Origin: Marinomonas fungiae
GTDB lineage: Bacteria > Pseudomonadota > Gammaproteobacteria > Pseudomonadales > Marinomonadaceae
Assembly: GCF_001418205.1 (NCBI RefSeq)
Contig: NZ_LIQF01000015.1
Location: 1 to 64,000 of the forward strand
Length of the DNA: 64,000 bases
Direction: 5' to 3'
Part shown: positions 41,843 through 51,880 of the stretch, in pieces
Layout: each line of letters starts with the position of its first letter
How positions within the stretch are numbered: position 1 is the first letter of the stretch
Position numbers and translations under genes: made by a program
Notes under the pieces: model-generated
Told to the model about the DNA's origin: nothing
The model's database searches: none
Seen by the model: the letters and a program-made list of their open reading frames with translations, nothing else

Positions 41843-43426
41843 TTAGCGAACAAATTTGAGATCTGACTGTAGGCCTTTGAACAAGCTTACACACATTACC
41901 AGTAGCAGTACCGTGAAGGGTAAACCGATGGTAATGGCTGCGGCTTGAATCGCCGTTAAGGCTTCTGAACCACCACCAACAAGCAAAGCAACTGCGATGA
42001 TCCCTTCTAGGATGGCCCAGAAAATACGCTGCGACATAGGGGCATCTGTTTTGCCGCCTGCCGTTATGCCATCGATTACCAATGAACCAGAGTCAGAGGA
42101 AGTGACGAAGAACACCAATACCAGAACGATGGCGATAAAGGAGATCACAGACGTTAGTGGTAAGTGCTCAAACATTTGGAACATTGCGAGGGAAACTTCA
42201 CCAATACCGTCGGCTAAGGCACCTGTGCCTTGTTGTACCTGCTCAATGGCTGAGCCACCGAAGATCGACATCCACATTATTGATATCACCGTTGGCACCA
42301 ATAACACGGCAATGATGAACTCACGTACGGTACGACCACGTGAGACACGCGCAATGAACATGCCGACGAATGGCGACCAGCTGATCCACCAAGCCCAGTA
42401 GAACACGGTCCAACCGTGGTAGAAGGTTTGGTCCTCACGACCGACCATGTTACTCAGTGGCAGAATGTTCTCGATGTAGCCAACAAGCGTTGTGCCCATT
42501 GCGCCTAAAATCGCACCGGTATGGCCAACGATTAGTACGAAAATGGCCAGCAGGGCTGCAATGATCATGTTGATGTTAGACAGCAGCTTCACACCACCAT
42601 CAAGACCTCGCGCAACCGAAATGATTGCGACGCCTGTTACTGCGGCAATCACGACGATCTGTGTGGTTAATGTATTTGGAATGTCAAACAGGAAATGCAG
42701 ACCACTGGTGGCTTGCTGAGCACCAAAACCGAGTGATGTCGCCAGTCCGAAAATAGTAGCGATAACCGCTAGGATGTCGACACAGTGACCTAATACCCCC
42801 CAAACACGCTCGCCAAACAGTGGGTAAAACGCTGAACGAATCGTTAGTGGTAGTCCTTTATTATAAGCGAAGAAAGCCAGTGCCAGTGCTACAACCGCAT
42901 AGATCGCCCAAGGGTGAAGACCCCAATGGAACATGGTGGCGCCCATGGCTAAGAATTCGGCTTCTGGTGTACGAGCTTCGACATTGAGTGGTGTGCCATA
43001 CCAACCGGTGTAGTAGGCCACAGGCTCGGCCACGCTCCAGAACATCAAGCCAATACCCATACCTGCAGCAAACAGCATACAGAACCATGCGATGGTGGAG
43101 TGCTCGGCTTTGGCGTCTGTACCACCTAGACGGATTTTACCCATAGGTAAAAAGATCAAGGCTAAACAAAATAGGACAAAAATGTTGCCGGCAATCATGT
43201 AGAACCAGTCGAAATTATTGATCGACCAGCCGCGAGCAGTCATAAGAATATCTTTTGCATTGCTAGGAAAGGCAATGGAGCCGATCACGAAAGCAAAAAT
43301 AATAAAGGCTGAGATGCCAAACACAGGGTTATGCACATCTAAGCCGAGGAACTGTACGTTATCTTGACCCGCTTTGTAGTCCGTATCGTACTCGTCCCGA
43401 CCCGTTGCCGGTGTCTTTTTGCTCAT
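41843..43426 (-). CDS. BCCT-family osmolyte transporter
   Basis: A 527-residue betaine/carnitine/choline transporter with twelve predicted helices. Family motifs are GMGIGLMFWSVAEPVAYYTG (helix 3) and VFYWAWWISWSPFVGMFIAR, then VSRGRTVREF. It imports compatible solutes such as glycine betaine, coupled to Na+ or H+, for osmoprotection, consistent with a marine host. The short C-terminal tail lacks the long regulatory extension of BetP. The ATG follows GGAGAAACA. Substrate not resolved. Confidence 0.92.
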   Translation of the reverse strand: MSKKTPATGRDEYDTDYKAGQDNVQFLGLDVHNPVFGISAFIIFAFVIGSIAFPSNAKDILMTARGWSINNFDWFYMIAGNIFVLFCLALIFLPMGKIRLGGTDAKAEHSTIAWFCMLFAAGMGIGLMFWSVAEPVAYYTGWYGTPLNVEARTPEAEFLAMGATMFHWGLHPWAIYAVVALALAFFAYNKGLPLTIRSAFYPLFGERVWGVLGHCVDILAVIATIFGLATSLGFGAQQATSGLHFLFDIPNTLTTQIVVIAAVTGVAIISVARGLDGGVKLLSNINMIIAALLAIFVLIVGHTGAILGAMGTTLVGYIENILPLSNMVGREDQTFYHGWTVFYWAWWISWSPFVGMFIARVSRGRTVREFIIAVLLVPTVISIMWMSIFGGSAIEQVQQGTGALADGIGEVSLAMFQMFEHLPLTSVISFIAIVLVLVFFVTSSDSGSLVIDGITAGGKTDAPMSQRIFWAILEGIIAVALLVGGGSEALTAIQAAAITIGLPFTVLLLVMCVSLFKGLQSDLKFVR

Positions 43427-43455
43427 ATTGTTTCTCCAAACTAAATTGGTGGTAA

Positions 43456-43523
43456 CAATTGGAATGAAGGCCGTGTGCAAAAATATGAGAAAAACACAAC
43501 TTCATAAGCAGCCATTCCAATTG
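43456..43523. promoter_or_regulatory. Spaced inverted repeat upstream of BCCT gene
   Basis: CAATTGGAATG (43456-43466) and CATTCCAATTG (43513-43523) are exact 11-bp inverted copies, 46 bases apart, in the promoter region of the transporter. They could be two half-sites for a repressor acting by looping, or a large hairpin. The remaining gap to hemW (43524-43705) holds nothing recognisable. Confidence 0.45.
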
Positions 43524-43705
43524 TCGCTCTGCGCAGCGCCAGAATGAATCTGGTACACAACGCGTTAGATTGAACCGCCCATAATCATGAGCTGGCAGCG
43601 TTAAGAAAGTGCTCTGTCACAAGGAATACAATGGGCCTTGTGACATTGCGGATTTGAGAATGGCAGTAAGTTAATTAGATGTCAAACAATCGTAAGGTCG
43701 GTCAT

Positions 43706-44875
43706 TTATTCATCAAGAAATAGCTCAAGTAGCTCATTGAGGAATAATTTTCCTTTTGAAGTCGTGCTGATAATTCCCTTTTGCCAAGCATTCGGATCAA
43801 GCAGTTGTTGCTGAACAGCTTGCTCACATGCGTCAAAAATTTCTTTAGGAACAGCACGATAGGCGTAGGTTTCATAGTCTTTTAAGGCAAAGTCTTCGAA
43901 CAATCGCAAGCGGTTCATCATGAACTCTAGCGGCAGGTCTTCTGGTGCAATGGCGTCCTTAATAGACAGCGCTTCTGGGAGGTTATTCAGATAGTGATTG
44001 GGATGGCGAGTCTTTCGTGTACGAAATATTTCCCCATTTTTTAGCGTGATTTTGCCATGTGCGCCAGCTCCAATGCCTAAATAATCACCAAAACGCCAAT
44101 AGTTTAGGTTGTGCTGAGCTTGCCTACCTAGCTTAGCATTGGCAGAAATTTCGTATTGGGAATAGCCATGTTGCTCTAGTAGCTCAAGACCTGCATCTTG
44201 AATGTTCCACAAGGTGTTGTCTTCTGGGAGTGCTGGGGGGCGGCGATAAAACTCGGTGTTGGGCTCGATGGTGAGTTGATACCAAGACAGGTGCTCGGGG
44301 TTTAACTCAATGGCTAATTTCAGATCGTCTAAGGCCATTTCTACGCTTTGATCCGGCAAGCCATGCATCAAATCTAGGTTGATATTGTCAAAGCCAGCCA
44401 GACGAGACTTATCCACAGCGGCAATGGCTTCGTCACGATTGTGGATTCTTCCTAGGGTTTTCAACAGGTTTGGCTGAAAACTTTGGATACCAATCGACAA
44501 ACGGTTAATACCCGCTTGGCGAAAGTGAGCGAATTTGTCCTGCTCAAACGTGCCGGGATTCGCTTCCATGGTGATTTCCGCATGGTCAACCCAGTTCAGC
44601 TTGCCACGCAAACGCTCGAACAGCTGATAGTAGAAATCAGCACTCATTAAACTCGGTGTTCCGCCCCCAATAAACGCTGTTTGAATCGGACGGCCGGCTA
44701 CGAAGGGTAGGTCTACTTCCAAATCTGCGATCAGTTGATCCAAGTAAGCTTGTTCAGGTAGCTTGCCGTGCTCTTCAAAGCGATCTGCTTGGTGTGAGTT
44801 AAAGTCACAATAAGGGCATTTACGCACACACCAAGGCACGTGAATATAGAGGCTTAAGGGCGGTAATTGACTCAT
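43706..44875 (-). CDS. hemW: HemW radical-SAM heme chaperone
   Basis: A 389-residue HemN-like protein. The radical-SAM cluster motif CVRKCPYC followed by DF, in [18 protein letters not shown], is the HemW form; GGGTPSL and [12 protein letters not shown] follow, and the HemN C-terminal domain ends the protein. HemW binds heme and probably inserts it into respiratory enzymes rather than oxidising coproporphyrinogen. It overlaps rdgB by 4 bases (ATGA), the common gammaproteobacterial order. Confidence 0.93.
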   Translation of the reverse strand: MSQLPPLSLYIHVPWCVRKCPYCDFNSHQADRFEEHGKLPEQAYLDQLIADLEVDLPFVAGRPIQTAFIGGGTPSLMSADFYYQLFERLRGKLNWVDHAEITMEANPGTFEQDKFAHFRQAGINRLSIGIQSFQPNLLKTLGRIHNRDEAIAAVDKSRLAGFDNINLDLMHGLPDQSVEMALDDLKLAIELNPEHLSWYQLTIEPNTEFYRRPPALPEDNTLWNIQDAGLELLEQHGYSQYEISANAKLGRQAQHNLNYWRFGDYLGIGAGAHGKITLKNGEIFRTRKTRHPNHYLNNLPEALSIKDAIAPEDLPLEFMMNRLRLFEDFALKDYETYAYRAVPKEIFDACEQAVQQQLLDPNAWQKGIISTTSKGKLFLNELLELFLDE

Positions 44876-45477
44876 AGCATTTGACGGGCTTGAAACGCCT
44901 CAACCAGTTGCGCCAGAGCTTTGGCACGATGGCTAAGCTGGTTTTTGATCTCTTTTGGTAGGCTTGCAGAGCTGCAGCCTTTTTCCGGTACGTAGAAAAT
45001 TGGATCGTAGCCAAACCCTTCCACACCTTCGGCCGATTCTAAAATACGGCCTTCCCAAGTGCCATGGGCGATGATTGGCGTTGGATCGTCTTTATGGCGC
45101 ATAAACGCCAGCACGCAGTGAAAACGCGCCGTGCGCTCAGCTTCTGGGACGCCAGCCAGTTTCTCCAGCAGAAGAGCATTATTGGCTTCGTTATTGCCAT
45201 GCTCACCAGCAAATCGTGCCGAGTAAATGCCAGGCGCGCCGTTTAAGTAGTCCACTTCAATACCTGAATCATCAGCCAGAGACGGCAGGCCTGTTTTCTC
45301 ACAAGCATGGCGTGCTTTTAGGATGGCGTTCTCAACAAACGTCAGTCCTGTCTCTTCTGCATCCTCGACGCGGAAGTCGCCTTGGGGCTTCACTTCGAAG
45401 TTAAATTGGCTCAAAAGGGCGTTAAATTCTTTGATCTTGCCAGCATTGTTGCTGGCAAGCACGATGGTTTGGCTCAT
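44872..45477 (-). CDS. rdgB: XTP/dITP diphosphatase
   Basis: A 201-residue nucleotide-pool sanitiser that hydrolyses dITP and XTP to monophosphates, preventing their incorporation. Motifs: [66 protein letters not shown], and C-terminal SHRAKAL. Expected length. Part of a rightmost-to-left run metX-metW-DUF4426-rdgB-hemW with short spacings, probably one transcription unit. Confidence 0.95.
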   Translation of the reverse strand: MSQTIVLASNNAGKIKEFNALLSQFNFEVKPQGDFRVEDAEETGLTFVENAILKARHACEKTGLPSLADDSGIEVDYLNGAPGIYSARFAGEHGNNEANNALLLEKLAGVPEAERTARFHCVLAFMRHKDDPTPIIAHGTWEGRILESAEGVEGFGYDPIFYVPEKGCSSASLPKEIKNQLSHRAKALAQLVEAFQARQML

Positions 45478-45486
45478 GGGATACCT

Positions 45487-45918
45487 TTAATCCACGTAAA
45501 AGTGGCGTTGGAAGTTCACTGTCATCGGCGCGCTGTCGGCGCTGATTTTGGCTTCAACAGTGAATTTTAAAATGTCATCATCGGTTTTGGTAAAGGGGGC
45601 GAGGTAGTAAATCGAGTCGCCTTCTTCGATGGTAATAAAAGAGAGCGGCACAATCTGCCCCAGCAAATTGGTTACCTTGGCAGATACCATAGCGCGCTGA
45701 GATTGTGGCAGTTCACCTTTTGCTTGGGTCGTCACAGCAATGTTTAATATGGCCTGGCCTTTGGTGCGGGTCAGGCCATATTGATGGGCAATGTCTGGCG
45801 TTAGGAAAGTGGACTCAAAGGTATTGTAGTGCAGCTGATATTGGCCAAATTGACTGACCTGATTAGCTTGTGCAGTGGACAACATCAAAGTGGTAACAAG
45901 ACCGATTAACCATTTCAT
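45487..45918 (-). CDS. DUF4426 periplasmic protein
   Basis: A 143-residue DUF4426 protein with a signal peptide (MKWLIGLVTTLMLSTAQA, cut before NQ). The mature part is a single beta-rich domain: FGQYQLHYNTFESTFLTPDI, then AHQYGL.R, ending in VNFQRHFYVD. The family is found almost always between metW and rdgB in gammaproteobacteria but has no known function. Confidence 0.88.
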   Translation of the reverse strand: MKWLIGLVTTLMLSTAQANQVSQFGQYQLHYNTFESTFLTPDIAHQYGLTRTKGQAILNIAVTTQAKGELPQSQRAMVSAKVTNLLGQIVPLSFITIEEGDSIYYLAPFTKTDDDILKFTVEAKISADSAPMTVNFQRHFYVD

Positions 45919-45933
45919 AACTTGACTCCTAGA

Positions 45934-46524
45934 TTAGCGACTAACTTTGAAAATGGCGGTCTCGCTAAAGAGGTTTGGCATTAAACGAGTCCACCAGTGA
46001 TCGCGTAATTGTCCGTCAACCGCCGCCCAACGTTCTACTTTTAAGCCTTTTGCCTGACATAAGTCGCGAAAATCATTAAAGGTACAAAAGTGGATATTGG
46101 GGGTGTCATACCAGTTATAAGGTAAGAATTCTGAGAAAGGCATATGGCCCTTGATGCCTAAGTGAATACGATTGCGCCAGTGACCGAAGTTTGGAAACGT
46201 GATAATGGCTTCTTTGCCGATACGTAGCATTTCGTCTAACAGTAGGTCCGGACGGCGGAACTGCTGTAGCGCATGCGCCATGATGACCACGTCAAAACCT
46301 TGGTCGTCGAAGTTGGTCAGCCCCTGATCAATGTCTTGTTCCAGTACAGGGATGCCTTTTTCAATACACTGGTTAATGTTGTCAGCATCGAATTCCAAAC
46401 CATAGCCCGTTACATGCTTGTGTTCTTGCAAGTGTTCCAACAGGGCGCCATTACCACAGCCAAGATCCAGCACACGGGAGTTGGGTGCGACCCAGTCGCT
46501 GATTAATTCAAGATCCGCGCGCAT
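45934..46524 (-). CDS. metW: MetW methionine-biosynthesis protein
   Basis: A 196-residue methyltransferase-fold protein with the SAM-binding motif VLDLGCGNGALLEHL and MAHALQQFRRPDLLLDEMLR. It is the partner of MetX: in several Proteobacteria MetW is needed for full homoserine acyltransferase activity. The start ATG follows the metX stop directly (TAA then ATG), so the two are coupled. All motif residues present. Confidence 0.94.
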   Translation of the reverse strand: MRADLELISDWVAPNSRVLDLGCGNGALLEHLQEHKHVTGYGLEFDADNINQCIEKGIPVLEQDIDQGLTNFDDQGFDVVIMAHALQQFRRPDLLLDEMLRIGKEAIITFPNFGHWRNRIHLGIKGHMPFSEFLPYNWYDTPNIHFCTFNDFRDLCQAKGLKVERWAAVDGQLRDHWWTRLMPNLFSETAIFKVSR

Positions 46525-47682
46525 TTAGGCATTCTCCTTTGGTAAACGTTTACTCACTCGACTCAAGAAACCACGCAACGCCGCCATATAACGCGGCAGA
46601 GGGAATAGGAAGGCATCGTGACCTTCAATCGCTTCAATCTTGGTGTAGCTCACGTGTTTACCAGAACGTACCAAGGCATCAACGATTTCCTCACTGCGCT
46701 CAGGAGAGAAACGCCAATCGGTGGTAAAAGACACGATGAGAAACTCACACTGAGCTTTACTCAGCACTTTGGCCAAATCACCGCCTTCGCGTGCAGCTGG
46801 GTCAAAGTAGTCCAGCGCTTTAGTCATTAACATATAGGTGTTGGCATCAAAGCGTTTTGTGAAGGCTTCCCCTTGATAGCGCAGGTAGCTTTCCACCTCA
46901 AATTCCACTTCGTAGTTGTACTGATAAGTATCATGGCGCATCTGGCGGCCAAACTTATTGCCCATGGAATCATCAGACAGGTAGGTAATGTGCCCCAACA
47001 TACGCGCCAGACCTAAGCCGTTGTGGGGAATGGTGTCGTGGTCTTGATAGTTACCATCGAAAAATTCAGGGTCGCGACGAATCGATTGGCGTGCCACTTC
47101 GTTAAAGGCGATATTCTGTGTCGACAGCTTTGGTGCCGAGGCGATGATTGCGGCAGCAGACAAGCGCTCGGGATAGCGTACGCTCCACTCTAGAACCTGC
47201 ATACCGCCAAGACTGCCACCGACGATGGCGGCAAATTTCTGAATGCCAAAACGATCAGCAAGACGCGCTTGGGTTTCGACCCAATCTTCCACTGTGACCA
47301 TTGGGAATTCAGCGCCCCATACCTTACCTGTCTCAGGGTTGACGGTGGTCGGCCCTGTGCTGCCGTTACAACCACCGAGGTTATTTAGGCTGATGACAAA
47401 GAAAATATTGGTATCAATAGGTTTGCCTGGTCCAATCGCTGTGTCCCACCACCCTGGTTTTTTATCATCCATCGAGTGGTAGCCTGCTGCATGATGATCG
47501 CCGCTTAGTGCATGACAGATTAAGATCGCGTTGCTGGCGTCAGCGTTCAGTTGACCATAAGTTTCATAGATCAGCTGGTAGGTCGGCAGCGTCTGCCCAC
47601 AAGCGAGCACTAATGGCGTATCGAATTGTGCTACCTGTGGCGTAACAAGCCCCACAGAATCGACAGGAATGGTGTCCGGCAT
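46525..47682 (-). CDS. metX: Homoserine O-acyltransferase
   Basis: A 385-residue alpha/beta-hydrolase-fold enzyme. It acylates homoserine for direct sulfhydrylation to homocysteine. The nucleophile Ser is in [16 protein letters not shown]; the catalytic Asp is in the [12 protein letters not shown] region and the His in IEGHDAFLF. The oxyanion region [12 protein letters not shown] is present. Gammaproteobacterial MetX with MetW often prefers succinyl-CoA; the acyl donor cannot be decided by eye. First gene of the metX-hemW run. Confidence 0.93.
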   Translation of the reverse strand: MPDTIPVDSVGLVTPQVAQFDTPLVLACGQTLPTYQLIYETYGQLNADASNAILICHALSGDHHAAGYHSMDDKKPGWWDTAIGPGKPIDTNIFFVISLNNLGGCNGSTGPTTVNPETGKVWGAEFPMVTVEDWVETQARLADRFGIQKFAAIVGGSLGGMQVLEWSVRYPERLSAAAIIASAPKLSTQNIAFNEVARQSIRRDPEFFDGNYQDHDTIPHNGLGLARMLGHITYLSDDSMGNKFGRQMRHDTYQYNYEVEFEVESYLRYQGEAFTKRFDANTYMLMTKALDYFDPAAREGGDLAKVLSKAQCEFLIVSFTTDWRFSPERSEEIVDALVRSGKHVSYTKIEAIEGHDAFLFPLPRYMAALRGFLSRVSKRLPKENA

Positions 47683-47805
47683 AGGTTGTGCGTTTCCTGA
47701 TGAAAGTAAGCGAAATGCCGCGAGATCGGCGGCCTATAGAATTCTTTTTAAACGGATGCACAGTCTAGCGGTTGCGTTAGAGCGCATCAAGAGAATGGGG
47801 GGAAA

Positions 47806-47832
47806 CCCGACCACAAGTAATCATGGTCGGGG
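47806..47832 (-). terminator. Probable terminator after chemoreceptor gene
   Basis: On the minus strand CCCCGACCA pairs with TGGTCGGG around an 8-9 base loop, followed by TTT and then C residues, about 14 bases after the chemoreceptor stop. The short T-run makes it a moderate call. Confidence 0.55.
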
Positions 47833-47845
47833 TGTTTTAGGCATG

Positions 47846-49732
47846 TTATCGCAAGGTGAAAACGCGAGTTTTGTCCGCCAGTGTGCTGGCCATGTCATGA
47901 ATTTGATGGGCACTGTTAACAATACGCTCGATGGAGTGACTGTCTTCGCTTAGTTGCTGTGCGATTTGATCCATTTCCGTACTCATTTGGATCGCTGTAC
48001 TGGCGACATCTTGGATCGAAGCGGCCATATGATCAGATGCTTGAGAGCTGGTCTGAGCATTGTTTTCAATCACGCGAATGGCTTCTTCTGCTTCACCACC
48101 GTTTTGCTCAATTACGCGCAAGCGTTCTTGGCCTTGCTCCATGCTACTGATGGCCATTTTCGTCGAGTTCTGGATGGTGCCAACAATGTCTGTGATCTTT
48201 GAGGTGGCATCGACGGTTTTTTCTGCCAAAGAGCGAACTTCATCGGCTACGACCGAGAAACCACGGCCAGCTTCACCCGCACGGGCGGCTTCAATGGCGG
48301 CGTTCAATGCCAGTAAGTTGGTTTGGTTGGCTAGGTCGTTGATCATGCCGATCACATTATCGATATCAGACGATAAACGGCCTAATTCATCTAGCTGTTG
48401 GCCGGTTAAGTTCACCGCATCGACAGTGCCTTTTAAGTTGTCTAATACCACCCGAATGGTTTTCGCGCCAGCTTTGGCTGATTGGTAGGTTTCACTGGAG
48501 TGTTCGCGCAGCTCATCAGTGGTGGAAGACAGGCTGGTGATGCGTCCCGAAATGTCATCTGTTGCAACGGCTAATGAGCTGGTACGTTCGGTCACCGAAC
48601 GGTTGTTATCCGCGATGTCGGTGATCGCACCATTTAGATCATTGATCATATGACTGACGTTGGACGTGGTGTTTACGACTTCTGTTAATACGTTACCCAA
48701 GCCGCCCGTCATTTCGTTGAGGGATTGGCTGAGCGCATCAAACTCGTCATTACGCTTGCGGTTGATGGAGGCTTTCGCCGTCATGTCGCCTTCTTTCACC
48801 TTCGTCAGGTCGTTAATCACTTGCGTCAGCGTGTTTCGTGCACTTCGACCAATGCTCATCATTAGCAAAATAGACACAATAGCCACGCCAATACTCATGG
48901 CGATCAGTGTGTAAAGAGATTGGCTAGACTGTTGGTCTGCTTGTGCTTCGGCTTGTTCGATAATGCCTTCGATCTGTTGAGCGAGCTTCAGTTGTCCATC
49001 CGTGAAGGCTTGCTTCTGAATATCAAAGGTATCTTCGCTTTGCTGGAGAGCACTGAATGCAGGACCGTAGGCGAGCAAGCTGTCGTAGTAAGTGGTGACG
49101 GTTGGCCCAAGAGAGTCGTTAAAACCAAAGTCATTTACTTTGGAATTAAAGCGTTCGAAGCTCGCATTAAGCTCGGATAAAACCTCAGGAGTTGGATCGC
49201 TTAGGTAGGTGGCTTCAAATTTACGCACATTGACAAATTCGCGACGTAATAGACTCAAACGCTCGATGCTAGTAGAAATTTCGCCGCCGAGCTGGGTGAT
49301 TTTACCCTTCAAGCCAGATTGGTTATCAAAGCCGATGATGTTGCGTTGGCTAGCCAGTGCTAATAGCGCGTCAGCGTAATGCCCTAATGCCTCGCGAGCA
49401 CTTTCCAAACTGTTTTTCAGTTCGGTTCGCTGAGAGGCCGCAATGTTTGTATCGAGGATTTGCAGGTCTTGTTCTTTTTTGCGGGTCAGGTCGCTTTGGT
49501 AGGCCGGGTAGCTGGCTTCACTCAGGTTACGCAACTGATCTGCCGCTTCCAAGATGTCTAGGCTGATTCTATCAACGCTGGAGCCGATATCACCATAGGC
49601 TCGCAATTGCTGGTTAGCCTTTTGCTGGGCGTTCATGCCATGAATTGCCACCCAGGTAACTAAGATAAAACCGACGATGGCACAAACTAACAGCAACATC
49701 AGCTTGGCTCGGAAGGACAGGTTGTTCAACAT
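47846..49732 (-). CDS. Methyl-accepting chemotaxis protein
   Basis: A 628-residue transmembrane chemoreceptor: helix 1 (about 10-32), a helical periplasmic sensor of about 240 residues, helix 2 (about 275-297), HAMP (about 300-350) and the signalling domain with the invariant hairpin tip [20 protein letters not shown], then [15 protein letters not shown]. The all-helical periplasmic part resembles the 4-helix or HBM class; ligand unknown. Ends in VFTLR without a CheR-docking pentapeptide. It stands alone between metX and rsmD. Confidence 0.93.
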   Translation of the reverse strand: MLNNLSFRAKLMLLLVCAIVGFILVTWVAIHGMNAQQKANQQLRAYGDIGSSVDRISLDILEAADQLRNLSEASYPAYQSDLTRKKEQDLQILDTNIAASQRTELKNSLESAREALGHYADALLALASQRNIIGFDNQSGLKGKITQLGGEISTSIERLSLLRREFVNVRKFEATYLSDPTPEVLSELNASFERFNSKVNDFGFNDSLGPTVTTYYDSLLAYGPAFSALQQSEDTFDIQKQAFTDGQLKLAQQIEGIIEQAEAQADQQSSQSLYTLIAMSIGVAIVSILLMMSIGRSARNTLTQVINDLTKVKEGDMTAKASINRKRNDEFDALSQSLNEMTGGLGNVLTEVVNTTSNVSHMINDLNGAITDIADNNRSVTERTSSLAVATDDISGRITSLSSTTDELREHSSETYQSAKAGAKTIRVVLDNLKGTVDAVNLTGQQLDELGRLSSDIDNVIGMINDLANQTNLLALNAAIEAARAGEAGRGFSVVADEVRSLAEKTVDATSKITDIVGTIQNSTKMAISSMEQGQERLRVIEQNGGEAEEAIRVIENNAQTSSQASDHMAASIQDVASTAIQMSTEMDQIAQQLSEDSHSIERIVNSAHQIHDMASTLADKTRVFTLR

Positions 49733-49812
49733 ACAGCACCCTCAACCACATAAATTACGATTACGTTCAAAATAGAGCATCAGAGGGGGAATATGCAACT
49801 ATCGTGCAAGTT

Positions 49813-50418
49813 TTATATTGGAAATTTCTGCACTACTTGATATAGCGCGTAAGTCAGCTGTCCAGCTCGCTTTTCTTTGATTAATTGCCAATGCTCGGGC
49901 AAACAATCCAAGCTCGATTCACTTTCTCTTTCTATATACAGGTAGCCATTTGGTTTGATCCAGTCGCTTGAAATCATAGGGATTACTTGCTCCAAGAAGC
50001 CTTTACGAAACGGTGGATCGAGAAAGATGACATCAAAGGCATGTGGAGTGCTTTGTAGGAAAGATAAAGCGTCGTTATTGACGACTGTTCCATTGTTAGA
50101 TTGCAGTGTGGCGAGGTTTTGCTTGATTTGTTGGGCCACGTTGCGGTTTAGCTCTACGAAGGTGCAGTCTTTTGCACCGCGAGAGAGCGCTTCAAATCCC
50201 AGTGCACCAGAGCCACTAAATAAATCCAAGCAGCTAGCGCCAGGGATATCGAAATTCAACCAGTTAAAGACCGTTTCACGGACTCGGTCAGTCGTCGGAC
50301 GTAATCCCTCAATATCAAGGATTGGCAACTGGCGTGAGCGCCATTCACCCCCAATAATGCGTAGCTTGGAAGAGGATTTATGGTTGGGTTTAGGGGCACG
50401 CGGGCTGGGTTTTCTCAT
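49813..50418 (-). CDS. rsmD: 16S rRNA guanine-966 N2 methyltransferase
   Basis: A 201-residue RsmD: basic N-terminus, then KLRIIGGEWRSRQLPI, SAM motif SCLDLFSGSGALGFEALSRG and catalytic-type VIFLDPPFRKGF. It methylates G966 in the small subunit. It overlaps the M16-like gene upstream by 4 bases and lies back to back with ftsY beyond it, a conserved order in this group. Confidence 0.94.
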   Translation of the reverse strand: MRKPSPRAPKPNHKSSSKLRIIGGEWRSRQLPILDIEGLRPTTDRVRETVFNWLNFDIPGASCLDLFSGSGALGFEALSRGAKDCTFVELNRNVAQQIKQNLATLQSNNGTVVNNDALSFLQSTPHAFDVIFLDPPFRKGFLEQVIPMISSDWIKPNGYLYIERESESSLDCLPEHWQLIKEKRAGQLTYALYQVVQKFPI

Positions 50419-51701
50419 AGTTTTATCAATACTTCTTGACGTGACGAGGGAATCAACAGCTGATCGATCCGTTGTTGGTATTGCTCCATTGTAAAAGAGT
50501 TCGCGGCATCACTGTAGCGCTTTGCGAAATCTTCCAAGCTCAATGGTGCTTTGGGTAAGGCGACACTGCTACCGATGGCCCGCCACCAGCTGGGATTCTG
50601 GCTTAAGCTTTCTAGTTGCGTTAACAGCTGTTGTTTCAGGTTGCTAAAGGCAGCGTTGTCTTGATAGCTCGGCAAGCTATTGGCGGCAACCCAGCTGGTT
50701 TGTGACTGAGTTTCTGTGGCTGCATTTTGTAATACGGCTTGCGGGATCTGCAATTGCCAGGTGACGAAGGCTTGCGGCGGTGCCAAATGCAATAGCCATT
50801 GCCCTGTTTGACTGTGTAGTTGCTGCTTCTGAGCTTCCAAGGAGTCTTTGGCCCAGATTTGCAGTGCCAGCCAATCTTCCACCGATGTGAGGGGATGGAG
50901 GCCAATGGCGCCGTACATGGCTTTGAGTGTTTCAGCCCCTAATGTAGAGGTTGCGGGCTGAGTGGCCAGTATGTGTGCTAATGGGCCAGATGATGGTTGC
51001 ATAGATTGGGTAATCTGTTGCAGTCCCTGTGCTAATTGTTGCTGTGCGACATCGTCCAGCGCACCAGCGATCATAATATGCGATACCTGCTGCTTAAGTG
51101 AGGCAAAATGCTGACTCACTTGAGCAATGGAGAGAGAAGCCGGTGTTGGCTCAACCGTGGCTGTAGAGCCAAACAGCTGTAGCATCAGTTGCTGCTGCCC
51201 TAGATCGTTATCTGCTCGACTTTCGCTGCGCAATATCGCATTGGCCTTAAATTGTGTTTGGTTCAGCCAAGTATCCAGCAAGGACAGTGTTGGCTTTAAA
51301 AATTGCGGGCGGTTGCTGAAGGTGATGTTAATTTGTTGCTGCGGCAGAGAATAATAGGTACTGACCTGAGCGGCGATGGGCGCTAAGCGCTGATTTATGG
51401 TTGCCGTGCTGAGTGGTAGCGTCGGCCCAGTTAACAGGGTCAAGGTTTTCTTGGTCAGTGCGGCGTCTGTAGATGGACCATTTAAAACAATGGTGAGTTC
51501 AACTTTATCACTGCCTTGCCAAGCATTTTGATAGAGCCAATACACTGGAATACCGTTCGCGGTTTGCCAGCTTTCTATGCGTGGCGTAGCGAGCTCTGTT
51601 TTGGGGCTGGTGAGGTTGAGCAACCAAACCGCCAATGTCGACAATACAATAATGACCGCTAATGCAGGGCGGCTAAATAACGGCTTATCGCGTTTAAACA
51701 T
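50415..51701 (-). CDS. Inactive M16-peptidase-like membrane-anchored protein
   Basis: A 428-residue protein with one N-terminal transmembrane helix (about 12-31) and two M16-like (insulinase fold) halves. The catalytic HxxEH of M16 peptidases is not visible, so it is presumably a non-catalytic paralogue, as seen in this rsmD-ftsY locus of other gammaproteobacteria, where an active M16 gene may sit elsewhere. It is rich in Gln and Leu (QQQLMLQLFG, QQLAQGLQQ). Possibly a periplasmic subunit or chaperone; function unknown. Confidence 0.75.
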   Translation of the reverse strand: MFKRDKPLFSRPALAVIIVLSTLAVWLLNLTSPKTELATPRIESWQTANGIPVYWLYQNAWQGSDKVELTIVLNGPSTDAALTKKTLTLLTGPTLPLSTATINQRLAPIAAQVSTYYSLPQQQINITFSNRPQFLKPTLSLLDTWLNQTQFKANAILRSESRADNDLGQQQLMLQLFGSTATVEPTPASLSIAQVSQHFASLKQQVSHIMIAGALDDVAQQQLAQGLQQITQSMQPSSGPLAHILATQPATSTLGAETLKAMYGAIGLHPLTSVEDWLALQIWAKDSLEAQKQQLHSQTGQWLLHLAPPQAFVTWQLQIPQAVLQNAATETQSQTSWVAANSLPSYQDNAAFSNLKQQLLTQLESLSQNPSWWRAIGSSVALPKAPLSLEDFAKRYSDAANSFTMEQYQQRIDQLLIPSSRQEVLIKL

Positions 51702-51880
51702 AATAAATGTCGCTTAATGAATCAGATAAGGTGCATTTTTCCACGAAAGTGGGGCTTTTTGCCAATAGGAATGATGCTAAAATTACCGCTTTTAACGCAA
51801 CTACGCCCAGCATGGCTTAGCCGAATTGGCGCGTCGCGACTCAGTTACCCCGATAGTGGGATTAATTTAGAGAGATGTGA

